A stretch of 38,170 nt of DNA from Patescibacteria group bacterium. GTDB taxonomy: Bacteria > Patescibacteriota > Patescibacteriia > 2-12-FULL-60-25. Of the stretch, positions 1 to 9,318 are shown in pieces (the stretch's first letter is position 1; every line of letters begins with the position of its first letter). The DNA lies in assembly GCA_018830085.1 (NCBI GenBank), contig JAHJSR010000069.1:1-38170 (forward strand), read 5' to 3'. A program made the translations under genes and the position numbers. A model generated the notes under the pieces. That model searched no databases and was not told the origin of the DNA. It saw only the letters and a program-made list of their open reading frames with translations.

Positions 1-2
1 GT

Positions 3-239
3 CCCATTGCCATCCCTTATGTGCACCGGCGCATAGAAAGTAAGTACAGAGCAACCTATGATTCAATTCAGAGCATGTTAAATAGTGCATCAGTGGCGAT
101 CGTTTACCTGATTTGTTCGGCGCTCCTTAACGGCGAGCCGCAATCCGCTGCAACCATAAGTCATCTATGGGCAATAATGGGAGCATCATTGGTTGCTGTA
201 ACTTTCTTTCTTTTTCTCATCCGTCCTCGCAACAGCTAA
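3..239 (+). CDS. C-terminal fragment of a multi-TM membrane protein (possibly MFS-type transporter), open at left edge
   Basis: Frame is open to the window edge (PIAIPYVHRRIESKYRATYDSIQSML...); two hydrophobic helices, ends ...LIRPRNS*. Terminator hairpin follows. Confidence 0.5.
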   Translation, partial: PIAIPYVHRRIESKYRATYDSIQSMLNSASVAIVYLICSALLNGEPQSAATISHLWAIMGASLVAVTFFLFLIRPRNS

Positions 240-242
240 CTA

Positions 243-271
243 AAACCTCCCCAGCTCGGGAGGTTTATTTT
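243..271 (+). terminator. Rho-independent terminator (copy 1 of a duplicated sequence)
   Basis: AAACCTCCC-cagctc-GGGAGGTTT (9-bp stem, 6-nt loop) followed by attttttttt. Confidence 0.85.
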
Positions 272-347
272 TTTTCTAAAACTCATTGACAATATATACT
301 TTTCTGTTACCATGGCAGTAAATTGCACCTTGGACAAGGAGCACGTG

Positions 348-1439
348 ATGACAATAAAAGCATACAGCTTGATTTACGAGATTCCCGGTAGTTCGTCTCT
401 AGCGCATTATCGCATTGAAGATGGCAAATTGTATCGCGACAGCGGTCACTCAGCAGGAGCTGATCCTTGGACAGCTTATTGCTCTCATGATGGTAATAAT
501 TTTTATCTCGACACTTTTAGTAACTCCATGACAGATCAGCCTCTTTTTGAAAAAAGAGGCGACAGTCTTTACACGGGAGCAGGTCACCCGGATGGTCGGG
601 GGAATCGGTACTACGAGATTCGCGGAACTGATGTTTATCCTACATGGGACAATCCTGTTTGCAGTAAAACCAGCGGTCCGCAATTTACCATCAAGGGTAA
701 AGAGCTCTACAAAGCATGGGGTCACCCTGATGGAACTGAATTTATGGCTTATTGTAAACAAAAAGGTGATAAATATTACGTGGATTCATTCTACCACGGC
801 TTCAGTCGGCCAAAGATTTTTGAAAAACGAGGTGACGCACTCTATACCGCATCAGGTCACCCCAGTGGAGCAGGGTATAAGTATTTCCGGTTGGATGGAT
901 TGCCAAAAGACGAGGTTCCTGCAGGAAATGGGAAAGCCAAGACTCCGGCCAAGGTAGCTATTGCAGGCAAATCTTCGGAAACAGGTGATAGTTTGATTTA
1001 TCACCTGCTAGCCTCCATCCCATCCCCATATTTATTTTGGATTCTAACCATAATATTCTTTTCGCTAACGAGTTATTTGTTTTTCAAGCCATATGGTGAT
1101 TATCCCAACGCACTCGAGGGCGTGATATTGTTTCTGGTTTCCTGTATTCTTTCCTTCCCGATCGTTATAACTTATATCCTCTTTCAAGGAAGTGGCGAGG
1201 ATTTATGCGCATTTCGAAAAACACTCTTTATATGTTTCATTATTGCCGCGGGTGTTACAGGTTACATATTCAACAGCAGATTAGCAGACCATATGAATGG
1301 ATCGCTTAGATACCAGTTACACATCCTTTGGCTTAGTGGTGGGACATTTATTCTGACATATTTTATGGCCATTACAATTGCATACGGCTTAGCCCTAATA
1401 AAATATCATTATATTGATGAGAAGAAAGAAGCTAACTAA
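348..1439 (+). CDS. Hypothetical protein: four degenerate 'G..LY..(S/A)GHP.G' repeats followed by about 4 TM helices
   Basis: ORF 312-1439; ATG at 348 preferred because of the aaggag SD 7 nt upstream. Repeats: GKLYRDSGHSAG, DSLYTGAGHPDG, KELYKAWGHPDG, DALYTASGHPSG; hydrophobic C-terminus. Confidence 0.8.
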   Translation: MTIKAYSLIYEIPGSSSLAHYRIEDGKLYRDSGHSAGADPWTAYCSHDGNNFYLDTFSNSMTDQPLFEKRGDSLYTGAGHPDGRGNRYYEIRGTDVYPTWDNPVCSKTSGPQFTIKGKELYKAWGHPDGTEFMAYCKQKGDKYYVDSFYHGFSRPKIFEKRGDALYTASGHPSGAGYKYFRLDGLPKDEVPAGNGKAKTPAKVAIAGKSSETGDSLIYHLLASIPSPYLFWILTIIFFSLTSYLFFKPYGDYPNALEGVILFLVSCILSFPIVITYILFQGSGEDLCAFRKTLFICFIIAAGVTGYIFNSRLADHMNGSLRYQLHILWLSGGTFILTYFMAITIAYGLALIKYHYIDEKKEAN

Positions 1440-1468
1440 AACCTCCCCAGCTCGGGAGGTTTATTTTT
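1439..1468 (+). terminator. Rho-independent terminator (copy 2), between convergent genes
   Basis: AAACCTCCC-cagctc-GGGAGGTTT followed by attttt; same sequence as at 243. Confidence 0.85.
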
Positions 1469-1480
1469 ATCTTAATTTTT

Positions 1481-3588
<2,108 letters not shown>

Positions 3589-3611
3589 GAGCAAATGTCA
3601 AGCCCCATGCC

Positions 3612-3640
3612 TTGACAGAACCAAAAATCGGCTCTATAAA
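3612..3640 (+). promoter_or_regulatory. Near-consensus sigma70-type promoter TTGACA-N17-TATAAA
   Basis: TTGACA 3612-3617, 17-nt spacer, TATAAA 3635-3640; AGGAGG at 3647-3652 and ATG at 3658. Confidence 0.55.
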
Positions 3641-3853
3641 AAATCTAGGAGGAAGACATGCACAAATACGTCTCTGGAAGATATTGTCGTGATTAAGGTT
3701 ATTATTCCAAACATGATACCCATGAGCTTTGGCTACATGTCGGAGCCTTTGGGAATGGATAGAATAACGGATTTACCTTTTCAATTGGGTTTAGTGAATA
3801 AAAAAAACAACGGTCAACAATCTAATAAAAGACTACACGCTGCACTCTTTTCC

Positions 3854-4627
3854 CTAAAAATAGGTGCTGAGTAGCTCTTTATATTTTTTATTAAAAAACA
3901 ATATTTCACCGTTATATCTCAGGATACTCTCAATAAGTAAATCCGCATCAATCCAATACTCGTTTGATTTTTTGTAGTACATGCCCGATGGGTCGGAGAT
4001 GTAAAATTGATTTTTATCATTATAACCAATAACTATCGCTACATGACCCCATTGGAATCCTTTTACATCATTAGGTTTGCAGTCGTACGCTCTCTCTATA
4101 TTATGCAAAATTGCAGGGTAGTGATTAAAAATTACGGGTTTGTCATCATTGATGCATTTCACAAAATACTCTTTTGATATAGGGGATTGGTCAATAATAC
4201 CGCCTTCATTTAAGAATTCAACAGCTTTTAAAGCACCATTTTTATAATTTTTTACCCAAGCTTTATTGTAATATAGGCAAATTTTTTGATCCGGTTCTTG
4301 CTGGATTAATTTTTCTAACTCAATTAAATAATCAGCTTCCAACTTTAACTTTTCTTTTAAGTCCGGTTGATCTAATCTTGTCCAAGACGGATCAAACAGG
4401 TATGAAGTCATCGATTTAATCGTAGCCATTAGGCCGTGTTTTAAACCAAGTATTCCGGCTTCATAAAACCAATCATGCAATTTTGTACTATCTTTGTGTG
4501 AAATTGTTTCTATTATCTCATCAAGACTAATATTGAGTTGATAATAATTGAAAACTGAAAACAAGGCTTGTGGTAAGCATTCAAAATCTTTTTGTTCGTT
4601 TGTATGTATGTCTAGAATTTTTTTCAT
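3854..4627 (-). CDS. Papain-like cysteine peptidase, C39-like
   Basis: N-terminal FECLPQALFSVFNYY (Cys box) and C-terminal WGHVAIVIGYNDKNQFYISDPSG (His...Asp box), typical of C39-like folds. ATG at 4627 (MKKILDIHTNEQKD). Confidence 0.6.
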   Translation of the reverse strand: MKKILDIHTNEQKDFECLPQALFSVFNYYQLNISLDEIIETISHKDSTKLHDWFYEAGILGLKHGLMATIKSMTSYLFDPSWTRLDQPDLKEKLKLEADYLIELEKLIQQEPDQKICLYYNKAWVKNYKNGALKAVEFLNEGGIIDQSPISKEYFVKCINDDKPVIFNHYPAILHNIERAYDCKPNDVKGFQWGHVAIVIGYNDKNQFYISDPSGMYYKKSNEYWIDADLLIESILRYNGEILFFNKKYKELLSTYF

Positions 4628-4636
4628 ATAATCTTT

Positions 4637-4664
4637 AAAAATAATGCCAGCCACAGACCGGCAT
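4637..4664 (-). terminator. Intrinsic terminator of the minus-strand RNA, immediately upstream of the C39-like gene
   Basis: Minus strand AUGCCGGUC-UGU-GGCUGGCAU (9-bp stem with G-U pairs, 3-nt loop) followed by TATTTTT. The G-U pairs become A-C mismatches on the plus strand, so orientation is minus. Confidence 0.75.
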
Positions 4665-5394
4665 CGGAGTGAGCGGCCACAGCGAGGGAATGTCCGTCTT
4701 CAGCCTTCCTTTTTTCGCCTTTGGGCAAAGGACGAGGGCAAGACCTCGTCACAAGTGTCTGGCTTTTAGTTAGCTGAGGCTGAGTTGTGCATCAAGCGTG
4801 ATTTCTTTGACCCATCTCACATGCCCCGGCTGTGTGTACTGCTATGTGATTCTGTTGACCTCAAACACAATCACATGTTCCGAGGTGCTTAATGCTATTT
4901 GCATCCATTGAATGTTCGTTATTGCTTTCCGAGGGGTTGGTTTGGGCATTGTTCGTCTCGGAAAGAGTTACTCATTAGCGCGCTGTTTGGATGCTGACTT
5001 GGAGGTTTGATCACGGTTTTGAAGTTTGCTTTTTGTTATCTCCCAATCTGTTTACGTAGGCTTATTTTCTCGGAAGAAGTTGCTCGATTAACCACGTCAG
5101 GGACCTGATTCGATTTTAACTTATGGATTCAATTAATACAAAATAAGCAATTTTTATATAGAAAAAATCGCCGTGGAAGATCACGACGAAGCGAAGAGAG
5201 TGCGAATCCACGGTTAGTGGTGTTATTGAGGCATAGTCACCCCATGAATCCGCAACCGAGTGGGCGGCACTAGACCGGCTTAGCACTGCGATTGGTCCGG
5301 CTATTCCGGAGCGCTATTTGCTTGTTGAGATGTAGCTTGTCAGGCTCGGTCCCGGCTGACATACGACGGCAACCATCTCAAAAGCATTCCCGAT
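4637..5394 (-). ncRNA. Candidate large (~760 nt) structured noncoding RNA / structured leader, unassigned family
   Basis: No listed ORF lies within it. Minus-strand promoter upstream and terminator at its 3' end. Hairpins include a 12-bp helix with one bulge (5374-5385/5320-5332), 5338-5343/5356-5361, 5171-5177/5207-5213, 9-bp 4925-4933/4957-4965, 8-bp 4844-4851/4869-4876, 7-bp 4731-4737/4744-4750, and a possible end-to-end helix 4686-4692/5385-5391. Confidence 0.65.
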
Positions 5395-5401
5395 AATTAA
5401 A

Positions 5402-5430
5402 AGAATATTAAACTTTATTATTTTTGTCAA
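5402..5430 (-). promoter_or_regulatory. Promoter for the minus-strand RNA: TTGACA-N17-TATTCT
   Basis: Minus strand -35 TTGACA (5430-5425), 17-nt spacer, -10 TATTCT (5407-5402); predicted start near 5394. Confidence 0.7.
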
Positions 5431-5480
5431 TGCTACCATAGTAAAAATCTAATCATCTTTATATTTCATAGATTCAAGTC

Positions 5481-5486
5481 TATAAT
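5481..5486 (+). promoter_or_regulatory. -10 box TATAAT of the histidine phosphatase gene
   Basis: TATAAT exactly 8 nt before the ATG at 5495; suggests leaderless transcript. Confidence 0.5.
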
Positions 5487-5494
5487 ATATTGAT

Positions 5495-6067
5495 ATGCAA
5501 AAAGTTTTTCTGATACGCCATGGTAAAGTCGAAAATCCCTCGAATATTAATTATGGAACCTTGGATGGTTTTCCGCTTTCAGCAGAAGGAAAAAATCAGA
5601 TTTATAATCTTGCTAAAAGTTTAAATGAAATGGACAGCATTTTTTGTAAAATAATTGCATCTCCATTACAGCGTACTCAAGAAACTGCTGTAATTTTATC
5701 GCAAAATCTGAACACGAAAATTATAATCGATGATCGACTCAAGGAGTGGGACATGGGGGATTGGGCGGGTCGCCCGCTTACAGAGTTTCAAGAAAAATCT
5801 GGTTACTATGACCAAGAGATGAATACCAACGGCATGGAATCTTTGGAGGATCTCTCAAAAAGAGTAATCGCCACAATCCAAGACGCTATAAGGTCATGTG
5901 ATGAAAATATTATTATCTGCTCACATCGTGAACCCATGGCTTCCGCGTTAATTAAATTACAAAAACTACCCTGGATCTCAATACATAAAGTTGATATGCC
6001 CATGGCCAGCGTCTGGCAATTGGATTTTATTGATGAAGAATTTATTAGTGCAACAAAAATTTTCTAA
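5495..6067 (+). CDS. Histidine phosphatase family protein (phosphoglycerate mutase-like)
   Basis: N-terminal FLIRHGKVENP (RHG motif), SPLQRTQETA, EWDMGDWAGR, CSHREPM. Confidence 0.88.
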   Translation: MQKVFLIRHGKVENPSNINYGTLDGFPLSAEGKNQIYNLAKSLNEMDSIFCKIIASPLQRTQETAVILSQNLNTKIIIDDRLKEWDMGDWAGRPLTEFQEKSGYYDQEMNTNGMESLEDLSKRVIATIQDAIRSCDENIIICSHREPMASALIKLQKLPWISIHKVDMPMASVWQLDFIDEEFISATKIF

Positions 6068-6132
6068 TTTTTCTTGTTTAGAATTTATTTAATTAAGACT
6101 AAGCGGTTAGGACATGTTATAATGATTTTAAT

Positions 6133-7017
6133 ATGCCGGAAAATAATTATGTAGGCCGAGGTTTTACGGAAGGTGAGCTCAAAGCTGCTGGCTGGTGGGT
6201 TCGCAACGAAGTAAAGATACATTACTGGTCACGCATGACCCTTTATGTTTTAAATGGTCTGATTTGGGTATATGTTGGTTGGGGTTTGCTGGACGCTTAT
6301 GCCATCTCATACCCAAGAGAATCTCGTATCACACAAGAGATTGCTGCCAATCAACAAATTCTAGATAGATTGCAACAAGACAGACCAGAAAATGTAGGCA
6401 CTTCTCAGGTCTTGGTTTTTACTGCCACCGAAGATAGGCAAGATATAATGGTGGATGTTCAAAATCCAAATAAAGATTGGTGGGCTGAATTTTCTTATAG
6501 CTTTAATGTTTCAGGAGAGCAGACGCCTTCCAGGCAAGGATTTGTTATGCCTGATTCGCTTGTAACTTTAACGGAATTGGGTTTTAAGCCAACAAAAGCA
6601 GGTGCGAGATCCGCGCAATTGCAAGTAGATAATATTCGGTGGCATCGTGTAGAACCTAGTGATGTTGGTGGAAACTACAGTGAATTTATTAATCGCCGTT
6701 TTGGTGGAGTTACCGTTCAAAACGTACTTTATGATCAAGGCACAACTCTTAATGGCAAGCTAGCTCCAAAAACTAGTTTTGTTATTCAAAATCAAGGAGC
6801 TTATGGCTATTGGTCCATTGATTATGTGGTAAAACTTTTAAGAGGGAATACGGTTGTTGCGGTAAATAAAATTAACGTTCGCGATCTTAAACCAGGTGAA
6901 AGCCGACCGGTTGAATTATATTGGTATGATCAGCTACCCAGTGTTAACAAAACTGAAGTAACTCCAATTATCAACCTTCTGGATCCGAATTCATTTCTTC
7001 CCACTGATAGGTTGTAG
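6133..7017 (+). CDS. Hypothetical membrane-anchored protein, one N-terminal TM plus extracytoplasmic domain
   Basis: 294-aa ORF; TM near residues 35-55 (MTLYVLNGLIWVYVGWGLLDA), beta-rich downstream sequence. TATAAT 9 nt upstream of ATG. Confidence 0.75.
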   Translation: MPENNYVGRGFTEGELKAAGWWVRNEVKIHYWSRMTLYVLNGLIWVYVGWGLLDAYAISYPRESRITQEIAANQQILDRLQQDRPENVGTSQVLVFTATEDRQDIMVDVQNPNKDWWAEFSYSFNVSGEQTPSRQGFVMPDSLVTLTELGFKPTKAGARSAQLQVDNIRWHRVEPSDVGGNYSEFINRRFGGVTVQNVLYDQGTTLNGKLAPKTSFVIQNQGAYGYWSIDYVVKLLRGNTVVAVNKINVRDLKPGESRPVELYWYDQLPSVNKTEVTPIINLLDPNSFLPTDRL

Positions 7018-7049
7018 ACTTTCGGTTTCACTTATGCCAATCTAAGTGC

Positions 7050-8186
7050 ATGCAAAAAGTTTGGCTAGATCGACTTGCTCGTACAGACTGGATCCTTTTA
7101 GGATCTGTTTTTACATTAACCGCAATTGGACTTTTGATGATATATGGTATAGGCGCATCATATGAAACAGTCTCATTAATACAATTTCGTAAACAAATCA
7201 TCGCACTGATTATTGGCTTTGCGGGTCTGATCACTCTTTCAATTATTGATTTTAGACAAATAAAAATACTGGGAACTGTAATTTATGTTTTTGGTTTACT
7301 GATGCTAACTTCGGTATTGATATTTGGAGTTACAATTAGAGGTACAAGAGGATGGTTTGAAATAGGCAGTATTACAATTCAGCCGGTTGAGATTGCCAAA
7401 ATCATCTTCGCGATATTTTTAGCTTCTTATTTTGCTAGACATATACACAAACGTTTAAACTGGATAACTTTTTTTGGTAGTACCTTTGCAATGTTGGCCT
7501 ATGTCGGTTTGATTCTCCTACAGCCTGACTTTGGGTCGGCCATGGTTATAGTTGTAATGTGGGCTGTAGCTATTGCATTCGCCGGCCTTAGGCCTCGGGC
7601 TTGGTTTTTTTTAATCAGCATTGCTACATTGTCTGCCATACTACTTTGGAGTTTTGGTCTGCAACCTTATCAAAAAGATCGTATAACATCATTCTTAAAT
7701 CCACAGGCAGATCCGCTGGGCGCTGGATATAATGTTATACAAGCTCAAACGGCCATCGGTTCAGGCGGTTGGTTTGGTAAGGGTGTGGGCGAGGGGAGTC
7801 AATCTCGCTTACGTTTTTTACCTGAGGCCTCAACTGACTTTATGTTTGCTGTTATGGGCGAAGAGTTGGGTTTTGTTGGTATCGCCCTAGTACTTACACT
7901 TTTTGGGACTTTGTTAGTTCGTGTAATTTGGATAGGTTATAAATCAAAAGATGTGTTTGCCGCTGTTTACTGTGTAGCCATAGTGGGTATGTTCGGTATG
8001 CATGTTTTGGTAAACGCAGGTATGAACATGGGAGTAATGCCTGTTACTGGAATTCCCTTACCATTTGCATCTGCAGCAGCTTCTAGTTTGGTGGCTGGTT
8101 TTTTTGCGATTGGCTTGGTTCAGAGTATCGTTGTTCACGCTTCACACGAGGACCAATTTTCATTTCTTCCACCAAAAGTTCATTGA
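7050..8186 (+). CDS. rodA: SEDS-family peptidoglycan polymerase (RodA/FtsW)
   Basis: Polytopic; LLQPDFGSAMVIVVMW, DPLGAGYNVIQAQTAIGSGGWFGKGVGEGSQSRLRFLPEASTDFMFAVMGEELGFVG, GMPVTGIPLPFASAAASSL-type motif (VMPVTGIPLPFAS). Confidence 0.9.
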   Translation: MQKVWLDRLARTDWILLGSVFTLTAIGLLMIYGIGASYETVSLIQFRKQIIALIIGFAGLITLSIIDFRQIKILGTVIYVFGLLMLTSVLIFGVTIRGTRGWFEIGSITIQPVEIAKIIFAIFLASYFARHIHKRLNWITFFGSTFAMLAYVGLILLQPDFGSAMVIVVMWAVAIAFAGLRPRAWFFLISIATLSAILLWSFGLQPYQKDRITSFLNPQADPLGAGYNVIQAQTAIGSGGWFGKGVGEGSQSRLRFLPEASTDFMFAVMGEELGFVGIALVLTLFGTLLVRVIWIGYKSKDVFAAVYCVAIVGMFGMHVLVNAGMNMGVMPVTGIPLPFASAAASSLVAGFFAIGLVQSIVVHASHEDQFSFLPPKVH

Positions 8187-8211
8187 CCAGCCACCTCGCT
8201 TGCGATAATCT

Positions 8212-8559
8212 ATGTCAATGCAACCATCACCAATTCAGCCACTAATGACACACTGCCCAATGTGCCATTCTTTGTATTCAGCATCAGATATTAAGCTTAT
8301 TAAACAAGATGCACGAGTTAAACTTTATCATTCAACTTGTCGCACCTGTAAACATGGCCTTTTTGCATATGAAATCGAAGCGACTGGGGGCATGAGTTCC
8401 TTGGGGTTGGTAACAGATGCGATTAATGATGATGCATATAGATTGCAACAATTCCAGGTTGTGAGTGCAGAGGAGTGTATAGAAGTGCACAAACTCATTT
8501 TTGAGCAAAGCCGTGACTTATGCAGCAGATTGCTTGACATTTCCGGTAAACTCGCATAA
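8212..8559 (+). CDS. Small zinc-ribbon-like protein
   Basis: CPMC...CRTC paired cysteines. Alternative start at 8218, 8 nt after GATAAT. Confidence 0.6.
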   Translation: MSMQPSPIQPLMTHCPMCHSLYSASDIKLIKQDARVKLYHSTCRTCKHGLFAYEIEATGGMSSLGLVTDAINDDAYRLQQFQVVSAEECIEVHKLIFEQSRDLCSRLLDISGKLA

Positions 8560-8630
8560 CATCAGCCTACTAAACAGCATATATATTATATTGCTAATTT
8601 CTAAAATTAATTGCTAATTTCGAAGAGAGT

Positions 8631-9311
8631 ATGTCGTTGATATTAAACGTAAAAAAGCGCAACCCAGCGGAAAATAGCGCGTTAACTGATACAGACCTAA
8701 AAGCAGTAGTCTATGGTGGTGGATCTGAATCCAGACCTATTTTAATCAGTAAAAGCGATTTTTTACATCTTTTTAAGGATGTTAAATATTCGTCCTTGTT
8801 TGATTTAATTATCGACGGAGGAGCTCCTGTAAAGGCTCTTTTTCAAGAAGTCCAAGTAAATCCTGTAAGCATGGACCCAATACACGTTGATTTAATACAA
8901 ATAAGAATGGATCAAGCCATGACTTTAGATGTTCCTCTTGAATTTATCGGTGAATCAAAAGCCATGAAAATGGGTGGTACACTTAACAAACCTTATGAAG
9001 AAATTGAGGTTGAGTGCTTGCCTGACAAACTACCGAAAAGCATCGAAGTTGACTTATCTAAATTGGAAACTTACGAAGATCGTATCACCGCCGGTAATTT
9101 AGTCTTACCAGAAGGCGTTAAGATAACTCTCGATCCAGAAGAACTTATAGTTTCGGTTGATGCACCATTATCCGAAGAAGATCAAAAGAAACTAGAAGAA
9201 GCAAATATTGGTGATGTCGCAGCCGTAACCTCGGAAGCGGATGAAAAGAAGGGTGAAGAAGAAGGCAAAGAAGGTGAAGCCGAAGCAGGCAAGACAGAAA
9301 AACCAGCCTAA
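8631..9311 (+). CDS. rplY: 50S ribosomal protein bL25 (Ctc-type, long form) with acidic C-terminal tail
   Basis: VVYGGGSESRPILISKSDF, VQVNPVSMDPIHVDLIQI, PLEFIGESKAMKMGGTLN, acidic tail EKKGEEEGKEGEAEAGKTEKPA; SD-like gaagagag upstream. Confidence 0.8.
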   Translation: MSLILNVKKRNPAENSALTDTDLKAVVYGGGSESRPILISKSDFLHLFKDVKYSSLFDLIIDGGAPVKALFQEVQVNPVSMDPIHVDLIQIRMDQAMTLDVPLEFIGESKAMKMGGTLNKPYEEIEVECLPDKLPKSIEVDLSKLETYEDRITAGNLVLPEGVKITLDPEELIVSVDAPLSEEDQKKLEEANIGDVAAVTSEADEKKGEEEGKEGEAEAGKTEKPA

Positions 9312-9318
9312 AAAAATC

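Noticed and set aside
547-957. 136-aa ORF in another frame of the repeat protein gene
   Set aside because: Out-of-frame overlap with a better supported CDS having an SD.
4655-5494. tmRNA, RNase P RNA, SRP RNA or tRNA in the ORF-free region
   Set aside because: I found no RNase P GGAAAGTCC/ACAGAA cores, no tmRNA tRNA-like ends with TTCGA T-loop and CCA, no SRP GGAAGCAGC loop, and no tRNA cloverleaf. A minus-strand frame ending ...NSASAN* near 4766 was considered as a tmRNA tag and rejected for lack of tRNA-like ends.
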